Below are positions 33,580 through 41,283 of a DNA stretch of 42,565 nt, piece after piece; the first letter of the stretch is position 1; every line of letters begins with the position of its first letter. The stretch is from Synechococcales cyanobacterium S06 (GTDB lineage: Bacteria; Cyanobacteriota; Cyanobacteriia; Cyanobacteriales; JAABRE01), in the NCBI GenBank assembly GCA_011391125.1, contig JAABRE010000045.1:1-42565 (forward strand). Reading direction: 5' to 3'. Made by a program: the position numbers and the translations under genes. The notes under the pieces are model-generated. The model ran no database searches. It was not told where the DNA came from and worked only from the letters and a program-made list of their open reading frames with translations.

Positions 33580-34080
33580 ATGGCTTATGTATGTAATTTG
33601 GATACAGGACAAACGGTTTACCTAGAAAACCAAGGCAATCTCACAGTAATAACCACCATGATGATTAATCAGGGTCAACAACAACAATCATCCACCAGTG
33701 TGGAAACGGGAAATTGGACATCTCCACCCGAAATTTTCCGTACTTCCCAAGGTGTAATCTTAAAGATTCAAGGAGAAAGAGGTCAATCCCTGACAACAAT
33801 TCAGGGTAATAGTATTAGTAGCACGAATGAGTTATCCAATCTAGGTAACTTACAACCATTGCAATTACAGGAAGTCACCCAAACTCCCATTCAACCTCTA
33901 CCACCGATGCAACCATTGAAAATGGGTAATATGTCAATGTCCATGAATCCCATGGAAATGAGAATGGGTGACATGAACTTAAGTACATCGTCACCTCAAA
34001 TTAAAAAATTCTGTAGTCAATGTGGAGTTTCCGTAAAACCCGAAGCTAAATTTTGTTCTCATTGTGGAAACAAATTATAA
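33580..34080 (+). CDS. Zinc-ribbon protein with Met-rich linker
   Basis: This 166-residue protein has an N-terminal domain (1-75) of unknown fold, a Gln/Pro-rich stretch, and a Met-rich segment around MGNMSMSMNPMEMRMGDMN (112-130). The C-terminal zinc ribbon is KFCSQCGVSVKPEAKFCSHCGNKL, with four Cys in two CxxC pairs. Zinc ribbons of this kind bind nucleic acid or protein partners. The Met-rich part could be a flexible or metal-binding linker. It is translationally coupled to the hypothetical gene upstream. Confidence 0.8.
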   Translation: MAYVCNLDTGQTVYLENQGNLTVITTMMINQGQQQQSSTSVETGNWTSPPEIFRTSQGVILKIQGERGQSLTTIQGNSISSTNELSNLGNLQPLQLQEVTQTPIQPLPPMQPLKMGNMSMSMNPMEMRMGDMNLSTSSPQIKKFCSQCGVSVKPEAKFCSHCGNKL

Positions 34081-34085
34081 GTTGG

Positions 34086-34110
34086 TTATTGGGGCTGAAG
34101 CCCCCAATAA
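34086..34110. terminator. Hairpin between convergent genes
   Basis: A 9-bp stem, TTATTGGGG (34086-34094) and CCCCAATAA (34102-34110), lies just after the zinc-ribbon gene and before the convergent leuB end. A second palindrome, TTGGGCTTCAGCCCAA, is at 34138-34153; the two loops are mutually complementary (CTGAAG and CTTCAG). Confidence 0.55.
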
Positions 34111-34192
34111 GGACTAAAGCATCGATAATGCTTGTTGTTGGGCTTCAGCCCAAACCAAAACTATAGCATCGACAAGCAACTTGACTTGTCAA

Positions 34193-35269
34193 TTAGGCCA
34201 AAATTTTCAATAACACATCACCCATGGCGCGACAACCGACTAATTTCATGCCTTCTGACATAATATCACCAGTACGATAGCCTTGATTTAAGGCTTCTTG
34301 GACAGCATCTTCAATTTTACTGGCAGCTTCGGGTTGATCAAAAGCATAGCGTAACATCATGGCAGCACTTAAAACTTGAGCTAAGGGGTTAGCCTTGTCC
34401 TGTCCAGCAATATCCGGTGCAGAGCCGTGTACTGGTTCAAAAACACCGGGATTAGACTCCCCTAAACTAGCCGAAGGTAACATTCCAATACTACCAGTTA
34501 ACATGGCCGCGGCATCAGACAAAATATCGCCAAATAAATTACCTGTAACGATGGTATCAAATTGTTTTGGAGCGCGCACTAACTGCATGGCGGCATTATC
34601 AACATACAGATGAGATAATTCCACATCGGGATAATTGGCGGACATTTTAATGACTTGATCGCGCCATAATTGAGAAACATCTAAGACATTGGCCTTATCC
34701 ACCGAGCATAATTTGCCGCTGCGTTTTTGGGCAATTTCAAAGGCCACCTTGGCGATGCGATCGATTTCTGATTCAGTGTAGGCCATCGTATTAACCCCGC
34801 GTTTTTCACCAGTTTCGGTTTCAAAAATGCCTTTTGGTTGGCCGAAATAAATTCCTCCGGTTAATTCGCGCACGACCATAATATCAACGCCCTCGACGAC
34901 TTCTTTTTTCAGGGTAGAAGCGTCAATTAGTTGGGGTAAAATGGTGGCCGGCCGTAAATTGGCGAATAAACCCAAGCCTGCTCGTAGGCCTAATAAACCA
35001 GTTTCCGGACGTTGGTGACGGGGTAAATTATCCCATTTATAACCACCAATGGCTGCAAGTAAGACTGCATCACTGTTACGGCATTTTTCCAAAGTTTCGG
35101 CGGGGAGAGGTTCGCCGGTAGCATCAATAGCCGCACCACCGATCAAGGCTTCTTGAAAGACAAATTCAAGGTCAAATGGGGGCGCAATGACCTTTAGAAC
35201 ATCCACCGTAACGGCCAAAATTTCCGGACCAATTCCATCTCCGGGTAACAAAGTAATGCGGTATGCCAT
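34193..35269 (-). CDS. leuB: 3-isopropylmalate dehydrogenase
   Basis: LeuB oxidises and decarboxylates 3-isopropylmalate with NAD in leucine synthesis. The 358-residue protein has GDGIGPEI near the start, the active-site block [14 protein letters not shown], the Tyr and Lys region of the fold, and the NAD-site sequence [17 protein letters not shown]. The length is standard for the bacterial enzyme. It is monocistronic here, convergent with the zinc-ribbon gene. Confidence 0.96.
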   Translation of the reverse strand: MAYRITLLPGDGIGPEILAVTVDVLKVIAPPFDLEFVFQEALIGGAAIDATGEPLPAETLEKCRNSDAVLLAAIGGYKWDNLPRHQRPETGLLGLRAGLGLFANLRPATILPQLIDASTLKKEVVEGVDIMVVRELTGGIYFGQPKGIFETETGEKRGVNTMAYTESEIDRIAKVAFEIAQKRSGKLCSVDKANVLDVSQLWRDQVIKMSANYPDVELSHLYVDNAAMQLVRAPKQFDTIVTGNLFGDILSDAAAMLTGSIGMLPSASLGESNPGVFEPVHGSAPDIAGQDKANPLAQVLSAAMMLRYAFDQPEAASKIEDAVQEALNQGYRTGDIMSEGMKLVGCRAMGDVLLKILA

Positions 35270-35524
35270 ATAATAACCTCAAAATTTACGATCTAATTAA
35301 AAGCCCTGATAAGTGATCAACCTAGACTAGACAAAGGTTCGAGCTAATCACCTACACAAAACACAATCTAAAATTATGACACAGAAACAAGCTAAGGAGC
35401 GTTAAAATAGTTAGGTTTGTCTATTTTAACAATCTAGCGGCTGAAGATAATTAGGTAAGAGGTAATAGGTCTTTGTTATAGTATTAAATATTCTTAAAAT
35501 CATAACTAAATAATCGTTAAAATT

Positions 35525-36202
35525 ATGAAACTTAAATTACTTCAATCTAGTTTAATTGTTTCCTGTCAAGCTCCCACAAATTCGCCCTTACACCAACCCG
35601 AAATAATCGCCACGATCGCCCAAGCTTGCGTTAATCAAGGTGTCAAAACCCTAAGAATCGAGTCCCCCTCCCATGTGCAAGCTGTGAAGGCGAAAATGCC
35701 CGAAATTCCCGTGATTGGACTTTGGAAACAGCAAAATTTAGACTCAAGTGTCTATATTACACCACGTTTTCAAGATGCAGAGGCGATCGCCTCGGCTGGT
35801 GCTGAAATCATCGCCATTGATTGCACCCAAAGGCAACGACCGAATGGCGAAAGCGTGCCAGAAATGATCAAGAAAATACATCGGCTTGGGAAATTAGTCA
35901 TGGCTGATATCGACACTTGGGAAAATGGGGTTTTTGCGGCTGATTGCGGAGCGGATTTAATTGGGACAACCCTTTATGGTTATACCGAAGAGACTGAACA
36001 CCTGTCACCTCCGGGTTATGAATTATTAACCGAAATGGTCAAAAAAATAGATCGGCCAATTATTTGTGAAGGGGGAATTGCCAGTCCAGAAATGGCAAAA
36101 AAAGCCTTAGAATTGGGAGCTTATGCTGTTGTTGTGGGGACAGCCATTACGGGGATTGACCTGTTAACCAGAGCATTTCAAAATGTATTTTCTAACCGAT
36201 AA
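35525..36202 (+). CDS. nanE: N-acetylmannosamine-6-phosphate 2-epimerase
   Basis: NanE interconverts N-acetylmannosamine-6-phosphate and N-acetylglucosamine-6-phosphate, usually within sialic-acid breakdown. The 225-residue TIM-barrel protein has the opening LQSSLIVSCQAPTNSPLHQP, the segment MADIDTWENG, and phosphate-binding CEGGIASPEMAKKALELGAYAVVVGTAITG. No nanA, nanK or transporter is in the window, so in this organism it may serve amino-sugar recycling rather than sialic acid use. It is divergent from leuB across 255 bases. Confidence 0.93.
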   Translation: MKLKLLQSSLIVSCQAPTNSPLHQPEIIATIAQACVNQGVKTLRIESPSHVQAVKAKMPEIPVIGLWKQQNLDSSVYITPRFQDAEAIASAGAEIIAIDCTQRQRPNGESVPEMIKKIHRLGKLVMADIDTWENGVFAADCGADLIGTTLYGYTEETEHLSPPGYELLTEMVKKIDRPIICEGGIASPEMAKKALELGAYAVVVGTAITGIDLLTRAFQNVFSNR

Positions 36203-36249
36203 ACTATTGAGTTATTAATTATTAATTTCCTCATATTTTTCAGCCAAAT

Positions 36250-36594
36250 ATGTACAATAAAAACCGACATTCCAGTGAAATTGTGTATTTAGAATACGAT
36301 AATCAATATCTTTATGGTGAAGTGATCCAAGTGATAGAAGAAAAGGAAATCTGCTGGGTAAGACCTTTGTTATTAACAGTTAATTTAGGGGATTTAACCG
36401 AAGAACAAACTATAATTGATTTACGTTTTACCTCTGATTTACTATTACCTGAACAATTATTTCAACCAGCTTTAGATGTCGATTTTATTACTTTATTTGC
36501 CAAGTTAGAACCAGAAAATTATGGTCAGGAAAATTTAAGCCAATCCCACCAACAATTACAATTATTTATGCACAAATTATTAACAGCTAAATGA
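36250..36594 (+). CDS. Conserved hypothetical protein
   Basis: This 114-residue protein begins MYNKNRHSSEIVYLEYDNQYLYGEVIQVIEEKEICWVRPLLL and has an acidic middle (DLTEEQTIIDLRFTSDLLLPEQLFQP). It is probably a small beta-barrel soluble protein. I recall it among cyanobacterial proteins of unknown function and do not assign a role. It may be in an operon with nanE (48-base gap). Confidence 0.7.
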   Translation: MYNKNRHSSEIVYLEYDNQYLYGEVIQVIEEKEICWVRPLLLTVNLGDLTEEQTIIDLRFTSDLLLPEQLFQPALDVDFITLFAKLEPENYGQENLSQSHQQLQLFMHKLLTAK

Positions 36595-36745
36595 AAATGA
36601 AGTAAAGATATTATTTAGGATGTTTCAGTTAAATAATTGACACTTTAAGTACAAAATCAAGTTAACTCCCAGAGATAAAATTCAAGGAGCTTTAAGTATG
36701 TGCTAATTACTATTATAATTGTAGTTAAATATTTTCTTATCATCT

Positions 36746-37207
36746 ATGAAAAATCTACTTAAATTTGGCCACTATTCACTTTTGTTAACCTTAACAACCT
36801 GCTTAACTTTTGCCCAAAATTTAACTCTAAAAGCACAAACAATTTATCAACCAATCGCCATTTCTTCTCATCAAGAAATAACTGATATATTAACAGATCA
36901 AGATATTCCCACAGGAGACGGAGGTTTTTCTAGGGATTATAAAATAAACTTAAAAAAAGGTGATCAAGTAGCGATTGATTTATTTTCTGATGACTTTGAT
37001 ACTAAAGTATTTTTAATCGGTGCTGATGGCACAGCCATAGCCGAAAACGACGACGGACCAGACGGAAGCACTAATTCTCTATTATTTGTGAGAATTACAG
37101 AAGAAGAAGACTATATTGTTAGAGTTAGTGCCTTTGGTGAAACTGGAGGGGGAAATTTTACTTTAACAATTAGTCGTCTTAAATCTGCAAATGAATGCAA
37201 AAATTAA
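36746..37207 (+). CDS. Secreted PPC-domain protein
   Basis: This 153-residue exported protein has a signal peptide (1-31) and a pre-peptidase C-terminal (PPC) type beta-sandwich: INLKKGDQVAIDLFSDDFDTKVFLIGADGTAIAEND, then DYIVRVSAFGETGGGNFTLTISR. PPC domains normally sit at the end of secreted peptidases; here the domain stands alone, so it is likely a binding or structural module outside the cytoplasm. The Asp-rich loop ENDDGPDGS could hold Ca2+. No protease is nearby. Confidence 0.85.
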   Translation: MKNLLKFGHYSLLLTLTTCLTFAQNLTLKAQTIYQPIAISSHQEITDILTDQDIPTGDGGFSRDYKINLKKGDQVAIDLFSDDFDTKVFLIGADGTAIAENDDGPDGSTNSLLFVRITEEEDYIVRVSAFGETGGGNFTLTISRLKSANECKN

Positions 37208-37297
37208 GCTTAAATTAATTTTTAAAAAGTAATAAAAATTCTCACTTCCTACTCATTTTAAGGGTAGGTTGTAAGAAAATTTAGCACAATTTAATTT

Positions 37298-37726
37298 TTA
37301 GTAATTACCATTATTTAAACGTTCATCTCCATCTAAAAAGACAGAAGAAGGTTCAGTAACAGTAAAGTTTTCTAAATTAGATTGAAGACGCTCTTTTTGT
37401 TTATCACTTAAGCCAGGGATGTTTAAAACATCTTCCACCTTGTCATAAGGTGCATTTTTAACGATTTGAGCAGCTAAACTCGGGTAAAAACCTTTGTATT
37501 GGCGGAACAAGCGCACGTTGGCATTGTTCAAATCAATTTTTTGTCCGTAATCACTAGCTAATTTATCATCAGCTTCATTACGACGTTGGCCTTCCACTGC
37601 TAAAATAGTTGAAGCTTGATTAAAGCTAAAACCATTTAAGTTTAAAGCTCCCACAGGTTGTGCGATAAATCCAAAGCTACCGATAATTAAGGTTAAAACC
37701 GCCAACAAACTAACTAATTTTTTCAT
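37298..37726 (-). CDS. psbU: Photosystem II extrinsic protein PsbU (12 kDa)
   Basis: PsbU is a lumenal subunit that stabilises the oxygen-evolving complex in cyanobacteria and red algae. The 142-residue precursor has a thylakoid/periplasm signal peptide (MKKLVSLLAVLTLIIGSFGF, ending about AQPVGA). The mature part has IDLNNANVRLFRQYKGFYPSLAAQIVKNAPYDKVEDVL, the helix-hairpin-helix-like core, and NIPGLSDKQKERLQSNLENFTV. ATG 37726 is preferred over an upstream ATG at 37771 because it gives the signal peptide and has GGAGGT about nine bases before it. Confidence 0.95.
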   Translation of the reverse strand: MKKLVSLLAVLTLIIGSFGFIAQPVGALNLNGFSFNQASTILAVEGQRRNEADDKLASDYGQKIDLNNANVRLFRQYKGFYPSLAAQIVKNAPYDKVEDVLNIPGLSDKQKERLQSNLENFTVTEPSSVFLDGDERLNNGNY

Positions 37727-37770
37727 CTTGTACATACCTCCACAACAAGCAAAACTCTGAATCGTAACCA

Positions 37771-37776
37771 AGTATA
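37771..37776 (-). promoter_or_regulatory. Possible -10 of the psbU promoter
   Basis: On the minus strand TATACT lies about 45 bases upstream of psbU ATG 37726, giving a leader of about 38 bases. No good -35 is seen. Confidence 0.35.
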
Positions 37777-37922
37777 AGGCTAAATTTTGTTTTTTATCCT
37801 CTCATTTTATTGGTCAAATGAGAATAAACCTAATTACCGTTAAAAGATTAGATTACTATGAAATGTATCAAATTGTGATCAAGAAAAAAATTTTGGCCAC
37901 TAAATGAGATTTTGTGGCAATA

Positions 37923-37952
37923 TTGACAAAGATAAAACTAATCTTGTGCTAT
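37923..37952 (+). promoter_or_regulatory. Possible promoter of the peroxiredoxin gene
   Basis: TTGACA (37923-37928) with a weak -10 (TGCTAT, 37947-37952, 18 bases on) stands about 17 bases before ATG 37969. The spacing is plausible but the -10 matches poorly. Confidence 0.3.
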
Positions 37953-37968
37953 TAAAGGAAAAAAAATC

Positions 37969-38604
37969 ATGTCCTTAAAACTTGGCGATACAGTCCCTAA
38001 TTTTACCCAAGCTTCCACTGAGGGAGACATCAATTTTTATGAATGGGCAGCCGATAGCTGGGTAGTGTTATTTTCCCACCCGGCTGATTATACCCCCGTT
38101 TGCACCACAGAATTAGGGGAAGTTGCTAGACTCAAACCCGAATTTGACCAACGTAACGCCAAAGTAATTGCCTTAAGTATTGACGACGTTGACTCCCATA
38201 ACGGTTGGGTAGGAGACATCGAAGAAACCCAAGGTTACGGAGTGAATTACCCCATCTTAGCAGATGCCGATAAAAAGGTTTCTGACCTCTACGACATGAT
38301 TCACCCCTTAGCTAATGCTAAGGTAACAGTGCGCACCGTTTTTGTCATTGATCCTGACAAAAAATTGCGTTTAACCATCACCTATCCCCCCAGCACCGGC
38401 CGTAATTTTGAAGAAATTATCAGAGTTATTGATTCTTTACAGTTGACTGATAAATACTCAGTTGCCACTCCCGTAAACTGGAAATCTGGTGATGATGTGG
38501 TAGTCGCTCCCACCATTCCGACTCCCGAAGCAAGGGAAAAATTCCCCAAAGGTGTCACGGAAATCAAACCTTACTTACGCATGACTCCCCAACCCGATAA
38601 ATAA
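37969..38604 (+). CDS. 1-Cys peroxiredoxin (Prx6 type)
   Basis: This 211-residue thiol peroxidase reduces hydrogen peroxide and alkyl hydroperoxides. The peroxidatic Cys45 lies in HPADYTPVCTTELGEVARL; the Prx6-type C-terminal extension (SGDDVVVAPTIPTPEAREKFPKGV) is present and no resolving Cys is visible. In cyanobacteria such enzymes protect against peroxides made in the light. A ribosome-like AAAGGA precedes the ATG. Confidence 0.94.
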   Translation: MSLKLGDTVPNFTQASTEGDINFYEWAADSWVVLFSHPADYTPVCTTELGEVARLKPEFDQRNAKVIALSIDDVDSHNGWVGDIEETQGYGVNYPILADADKKVSDLYDMIHPLANAKVTVRTVFVIDPDKKLRLTITYPPSTGRNFEEIIRVIDSLQLTDKYSVATPVNWKSGDDVVVAPTIPTPEAREKFPKGVTEIKPYLRMTPQPDK

Positions 38605-38612
38605 AGTCTTTT

Positions 38613-38666
38613 CAGTTAACAGTTATCAGTTAACAGTTATCAGTTAACAGTTATCAGTTAACAGTA
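38613..38666. repeat. 14-bp (double heptamer) tandem repeat
   Basis: Nearly four copies of CAGTTAACAGTTAT follow the peroxiredoxin gene; each is two 7-bp units (CAGTTAA and CAGTTAT). A degenerate GGTAATAGG heptamer tail continues at 38699-38727. No gene is seen in 38605-38892. Confidence 0.88.
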
Positions 38667-38803
38667 GTGGTTAATTGGTCAAAAGTAAGAAGAAGTAAGA
38701 GGTAATAGGTAAAAAGTAATAGGTTTTTAATAACTTTTTGCTTATTAATTATTAAGTTTTACTTGTTAATGATCAAAATTAATTATCTAAATCTAAAAGT
38801 TCG

Positions 38804-38833
38804 TTGTTGCGCTTTAGCGCTAAAGCGCAACAA
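38804..38833. repeat. 30-bp perfect palindrome
   Basis: TTGTTGCGCTTTAGC (38804-38818) is followed directly by its exact reverse complement GCTAAAGCGCAACAA (38819-38833) with no spacer. It lies about 60 bases before the second cysteine synthase gene. Related, less perfect members are at 4242-4291 and 30303-30316. Confidence 0.95.
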
Positions 38834-38892
38834 CAAACCTGATTAATTTTGCTTAGGTACTCATTGCTATTACTTCATAATAAATTACAAAT

Positions 38893-39861
38893 ATGGATAT
38901 AAAAAATGGTTTTGTCGAAGCAGTCGGAAATACGCCTTTAATACGTTTAAATAGTTTTAGTGACGAAACTGGTTGCGAAATCCTCGGGAAAGCCGAATTT
39001 ATGAACCCCGGAGGATCAGTAAAAGATCGCGCTGCTTTATATATTATTGAAGATGCCGAAAAAAAAGGCCTGCTTAAACCCGGTGGTACAGTGGTAGAAG
39101 GTACTGCTGGTAATACTGGTATCGGTTTAGCTCATATTTGTAATGCTAAGGGTTACAAGTGTTTAATTATTATTCCTGAAACCCAGTCGCAGGAAAAAAT
39201 CGACTTGTTGAAAACTTTAGGTGCGGAAGTTAGAACAACTCCCGCTGTTCCCTACACCGATCCTCGTAACTATGCTAGATTATCGGGTACAATTGCTGGT
39301 GAAACTGACAATGCCATCTGGGCTAATCAATTTGATAACCTTGCCAATCGCCTCGCCCATTATGAAACCACCGGCCCGGAAATTTGGCAACAAACCGACG
39401 GTAAAATTGACGCTTGGGTCTCTGCTACGGGAACAGGAGGCACTTACGCCGGAGTTGCCATGTATCTCAAGGAAAAAAACCCCAATCTAAAATGTGTGGT
39501 TGCTGATCCTTTCGGTAGTGTACTTTATAGTTATGTGAAAACTGGCGAATTAAAGCGCGAAGGTAACTCCATTACGGAGGGGATTGGCCAGGGTCGTATC
39601 ACCGCTAATATGGAAGGTGTACCTGCTGACGATGCCATCCAAATTGGCGATCGGGAAGCTGTCAGAGTAATTTATCAATTATTACATAAAGATGGTTTAT
39701 TTGTCGGTGGTTCAGTGGGGATCAACGTTGGTGCTGCGGTACAATTAGCCAAAGAAATGGGGCCAGGCCATACCATTGTGACGGTACTTTGTGACAGTGG
39801 AAGTCGTTATCAATCCCGTTTATTTAACCCCGAATGGTTAAAGGAGCAAAATCTGATTTAA
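38893..39861 (+). CDS. cysK: Cysteine synthase family protein (second copy)
   Basis: This 322-residue PLP enzyme is of the cysteine synthase/cystathionine beta-synthase fold. The PLP lysine K44 is in NPGGSVKDRAA; the substrate loop is GTAGNTGIGLAH (the usual form is TSGNTG); the Gly run is ATGTGGTYAGVA; and the end is TVLCDSGSRYQSRLFNPEW. It is distinct from CysK at 15074-16018 in both length and motifs, and closer to a lineage often annotated as cysteine synthase A or O-acetylserine lyase in yeast-like and cyanobacterial genomes. It may use a different sulfur donor or acceptor. Confidence 0.85.
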   Translation: MDIKNGFVEAVGNTPLIRLNSFSDETGCEILGKAEFMNPGGSVKDRAALYIIEDAEKKGLLKPGGTVVEGTAGNTGIGLAHICNAKGYKCLIIIPETQSQEKIDLLKTLGAEVRTTPAVPYTDPRNYARLSGTIAGETDNAIWANQFDNLANRLAHYETTGPEIWQQTDGKIDAWVSATGTGGTYAGVAMYLKEKNPNLKCVVADPFGSVLYSYVKTGELKREGNSITEGIGQGRITANMEGVPADDAIQIGDREAVRVIYQLLHKDGLFVGGSVGINVGAAVQLAKEMGPGHTIVTVLCDSGSRYQSRLFNPEWLKEQNLI

Positions 39862-40019
39862 GTTTTGGTAAGGTGGGCAAATATCCTTAAATGTTATTGA
39901 TATTTTGCCTCACCACTTCAAAAAATGATTTTATCAAGCTATTGACAAAACATTATGACTACGATATAAAGAAAATAACAGCAAAAAGAAATTTAACTCT
40001 AGTTAAATCTCGGTTGTTG

Positions 40020-40356
40020 TCTCAGAAACATACTTGTAATCAAGTAACTCAACTTGGGGTTATCCATTGGCTGAAACCTTATTAGACTTCTTGCAATATC
40101 CTAAAATTCTCATCTTTTTAAATGGGGGTTAGACGGGTAAAAAAAGCAGTTTTACGGAAAGTTTATTCAGATCAAGTTTGCCTCCAGTAGTTAACTAAAA
40201 TTACAAATCAGTAACAAAAAATTTAACTCAATAGACATATTCTTGAACACCTTATTTAAAAAGGAGAAAATTTTAGGGTATTACAAGAAGTCTAATAAGG
40301 TTTGGCCAATGGATAATCCTAAGTTGAGTTACTTGATTACAAGTATGTTTCTGAGA
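40020..40356. repeat. Long inverted repeat (arms about 104 bp, MITE-like)
   Basis: The left arm (40020-40123, beginning TCTCAGAAACATACTTGTAA) is matched in reverse complement by the right arm (40254-40356) with only about a dozen differences. A 130-bp centre separates them. It has no credible gene; a 64-codon frame at 39891-40085 runs through the left arm. It could be a non-autonomous mobile element, or a transcript that folds into a long hairpin. Together with plain flanks it fills the 569-base gap between the second cysK and the NYN gene. Confidence 0.85.
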
Positions 40357-40430
40357 CTGGAACTTAGTATTTAACTCCCTATTTAGGGCTAATTTGCTGT
40401 TGATTTGTACCAAAGAACAGGAGTTGTTCC

Positions 40431-41150
40431 ATGTCACATATTAATATTTATTGCGATTGGCAAAATGTTCCCCTAAAGTTAGAATTGGCCGATCTTTTGT
40501 TAACTTTTGCTCAGGGTAAAGGTAATTTGGTTGTCAACAATTTATACTACAATTCTGAATTCGGAAATCAAGTTAATCTCAAAGAAATTTTCAGTAGTAA
40601 ATTTAACTGTGTTAATGTTCCTTGTAGTTTAAAAAATAGTGCTGACAATCAATTGAAATCAGATGTCCTTGATCATATTCATAGCAATTATTGTCCTGAT
40701 CAGATTATCATTGTTTCTGGAGATGGCGATTTTAAGGCTTTAGTTAAAGATGTGAAAAGTCACGCTATTAAAGTCATTGTAATTGCTAATAAGGGTAATG
40801 TAAAACAAGATTTAACTGAGATTGCGGATGAATTCTATTTTATTGAACAGTTACCTAATTTAGTTAACAATCTTACTCAAAAACAGACTAATCTAAGTAA
40901 AGATTATCTCACATTTGATGAGGCGATCGCCTGCTTAATTGAAACCATCAAAATAGTAATTGAAAAACGAAAACAGACAAAATTGAGTTTAATTGCGAGT
41001 TTAATGTGTCAATTATTTCCCAATTATCAAGGAGTAAAATCAATTATCGGGCCGAATGGTACAAAATTTAAACAGTTTAAAAAGTTTGTCGAGTCGGTGG
41101 AACTACAGGGGAAAGTCAAGCTAAAAAATGAGCAATTATTTTTAGTTTAA
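40431..41150 (+). CDS. NYN-domain ribonuclease-like protein with C-terminal OST-HTH/LOTUS-like domain
   Basis: This 239-residue protein has an N-terminal NYN (PIN-like) domain: D9 in IYCDWQNVP, D78 in LKSDVLDHI, and D98/D100 in VSGDGDFKAL are the metal-site acidic residues. The C-terminal region (about 155-239, from YLTFDEAIACLIETIKIVI to KLKNEQLFLV) looks like an OST-HTH/LOTUS winged helix, which binds RNA in related proteins. It may be an RNA-processing nuclease; its target is unknown. RNase III follows 133 bases downstream on the same strand. Confidence 0.85.
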   Translation: MSHINIYCDWQNVPLKLELADLLLTFAQGKGNLVVNNLYYNSEFGNQVNLKEIFSSKFNCVNVPCSLKNSADNQLKSDVLDHIHSNYCPDQIIIVSGDGDFKALVKDVKSHAIKVIVIANKGNVKQDLTEIADEFYFIEQLPNLVNNLTQKQTNLSKDYLTFDEAIACLIETIKIVIEKRKQTKLSLIASLMCQLFPNYQGVKSIIGPNGTKFKQFKKFVESVELQGKVKLKNEQLFLV

Positions 41151-41175
41151 TTACAATTTCATTTAATATTTCATC

Positions 41176-41241
41176 AGAAATCCGATTTTTACAAATTTTT
41201 TAGCTTTTGAGCCTGATTTTTTGGTAAAAAATCGGATTTCT
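41176..41241 (+). promoter_or_regulatory. Leader hairpin upstream of rnc
   Basis: A perfect 15-bp stem, AGAAATCCGATTTTT (41176-41190) and AAAAATCGGATTTCT (41227-41241), with a 36-base loop lies between the NYN gene and rnc, ending 42 bases before the rnc start. It could be a terminator of the first gene, an RNase III processing site, or a dispersed repeat of the AGAAACC...GGTTTCT type. Confidence 0.5.
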
Positions 41242-41283
41242 TACCTTTCCTCGTTCTTAAAATGTTAACCAAAAAGAGAAAAC

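Noticed and set aside
39891-40085. 64-codon ORF downstream of the second cysteine synthase
   Set aside because: It runs through the left arm of the long inverted repeat, has no ribosome site, and shows no recognisable protein pattern.
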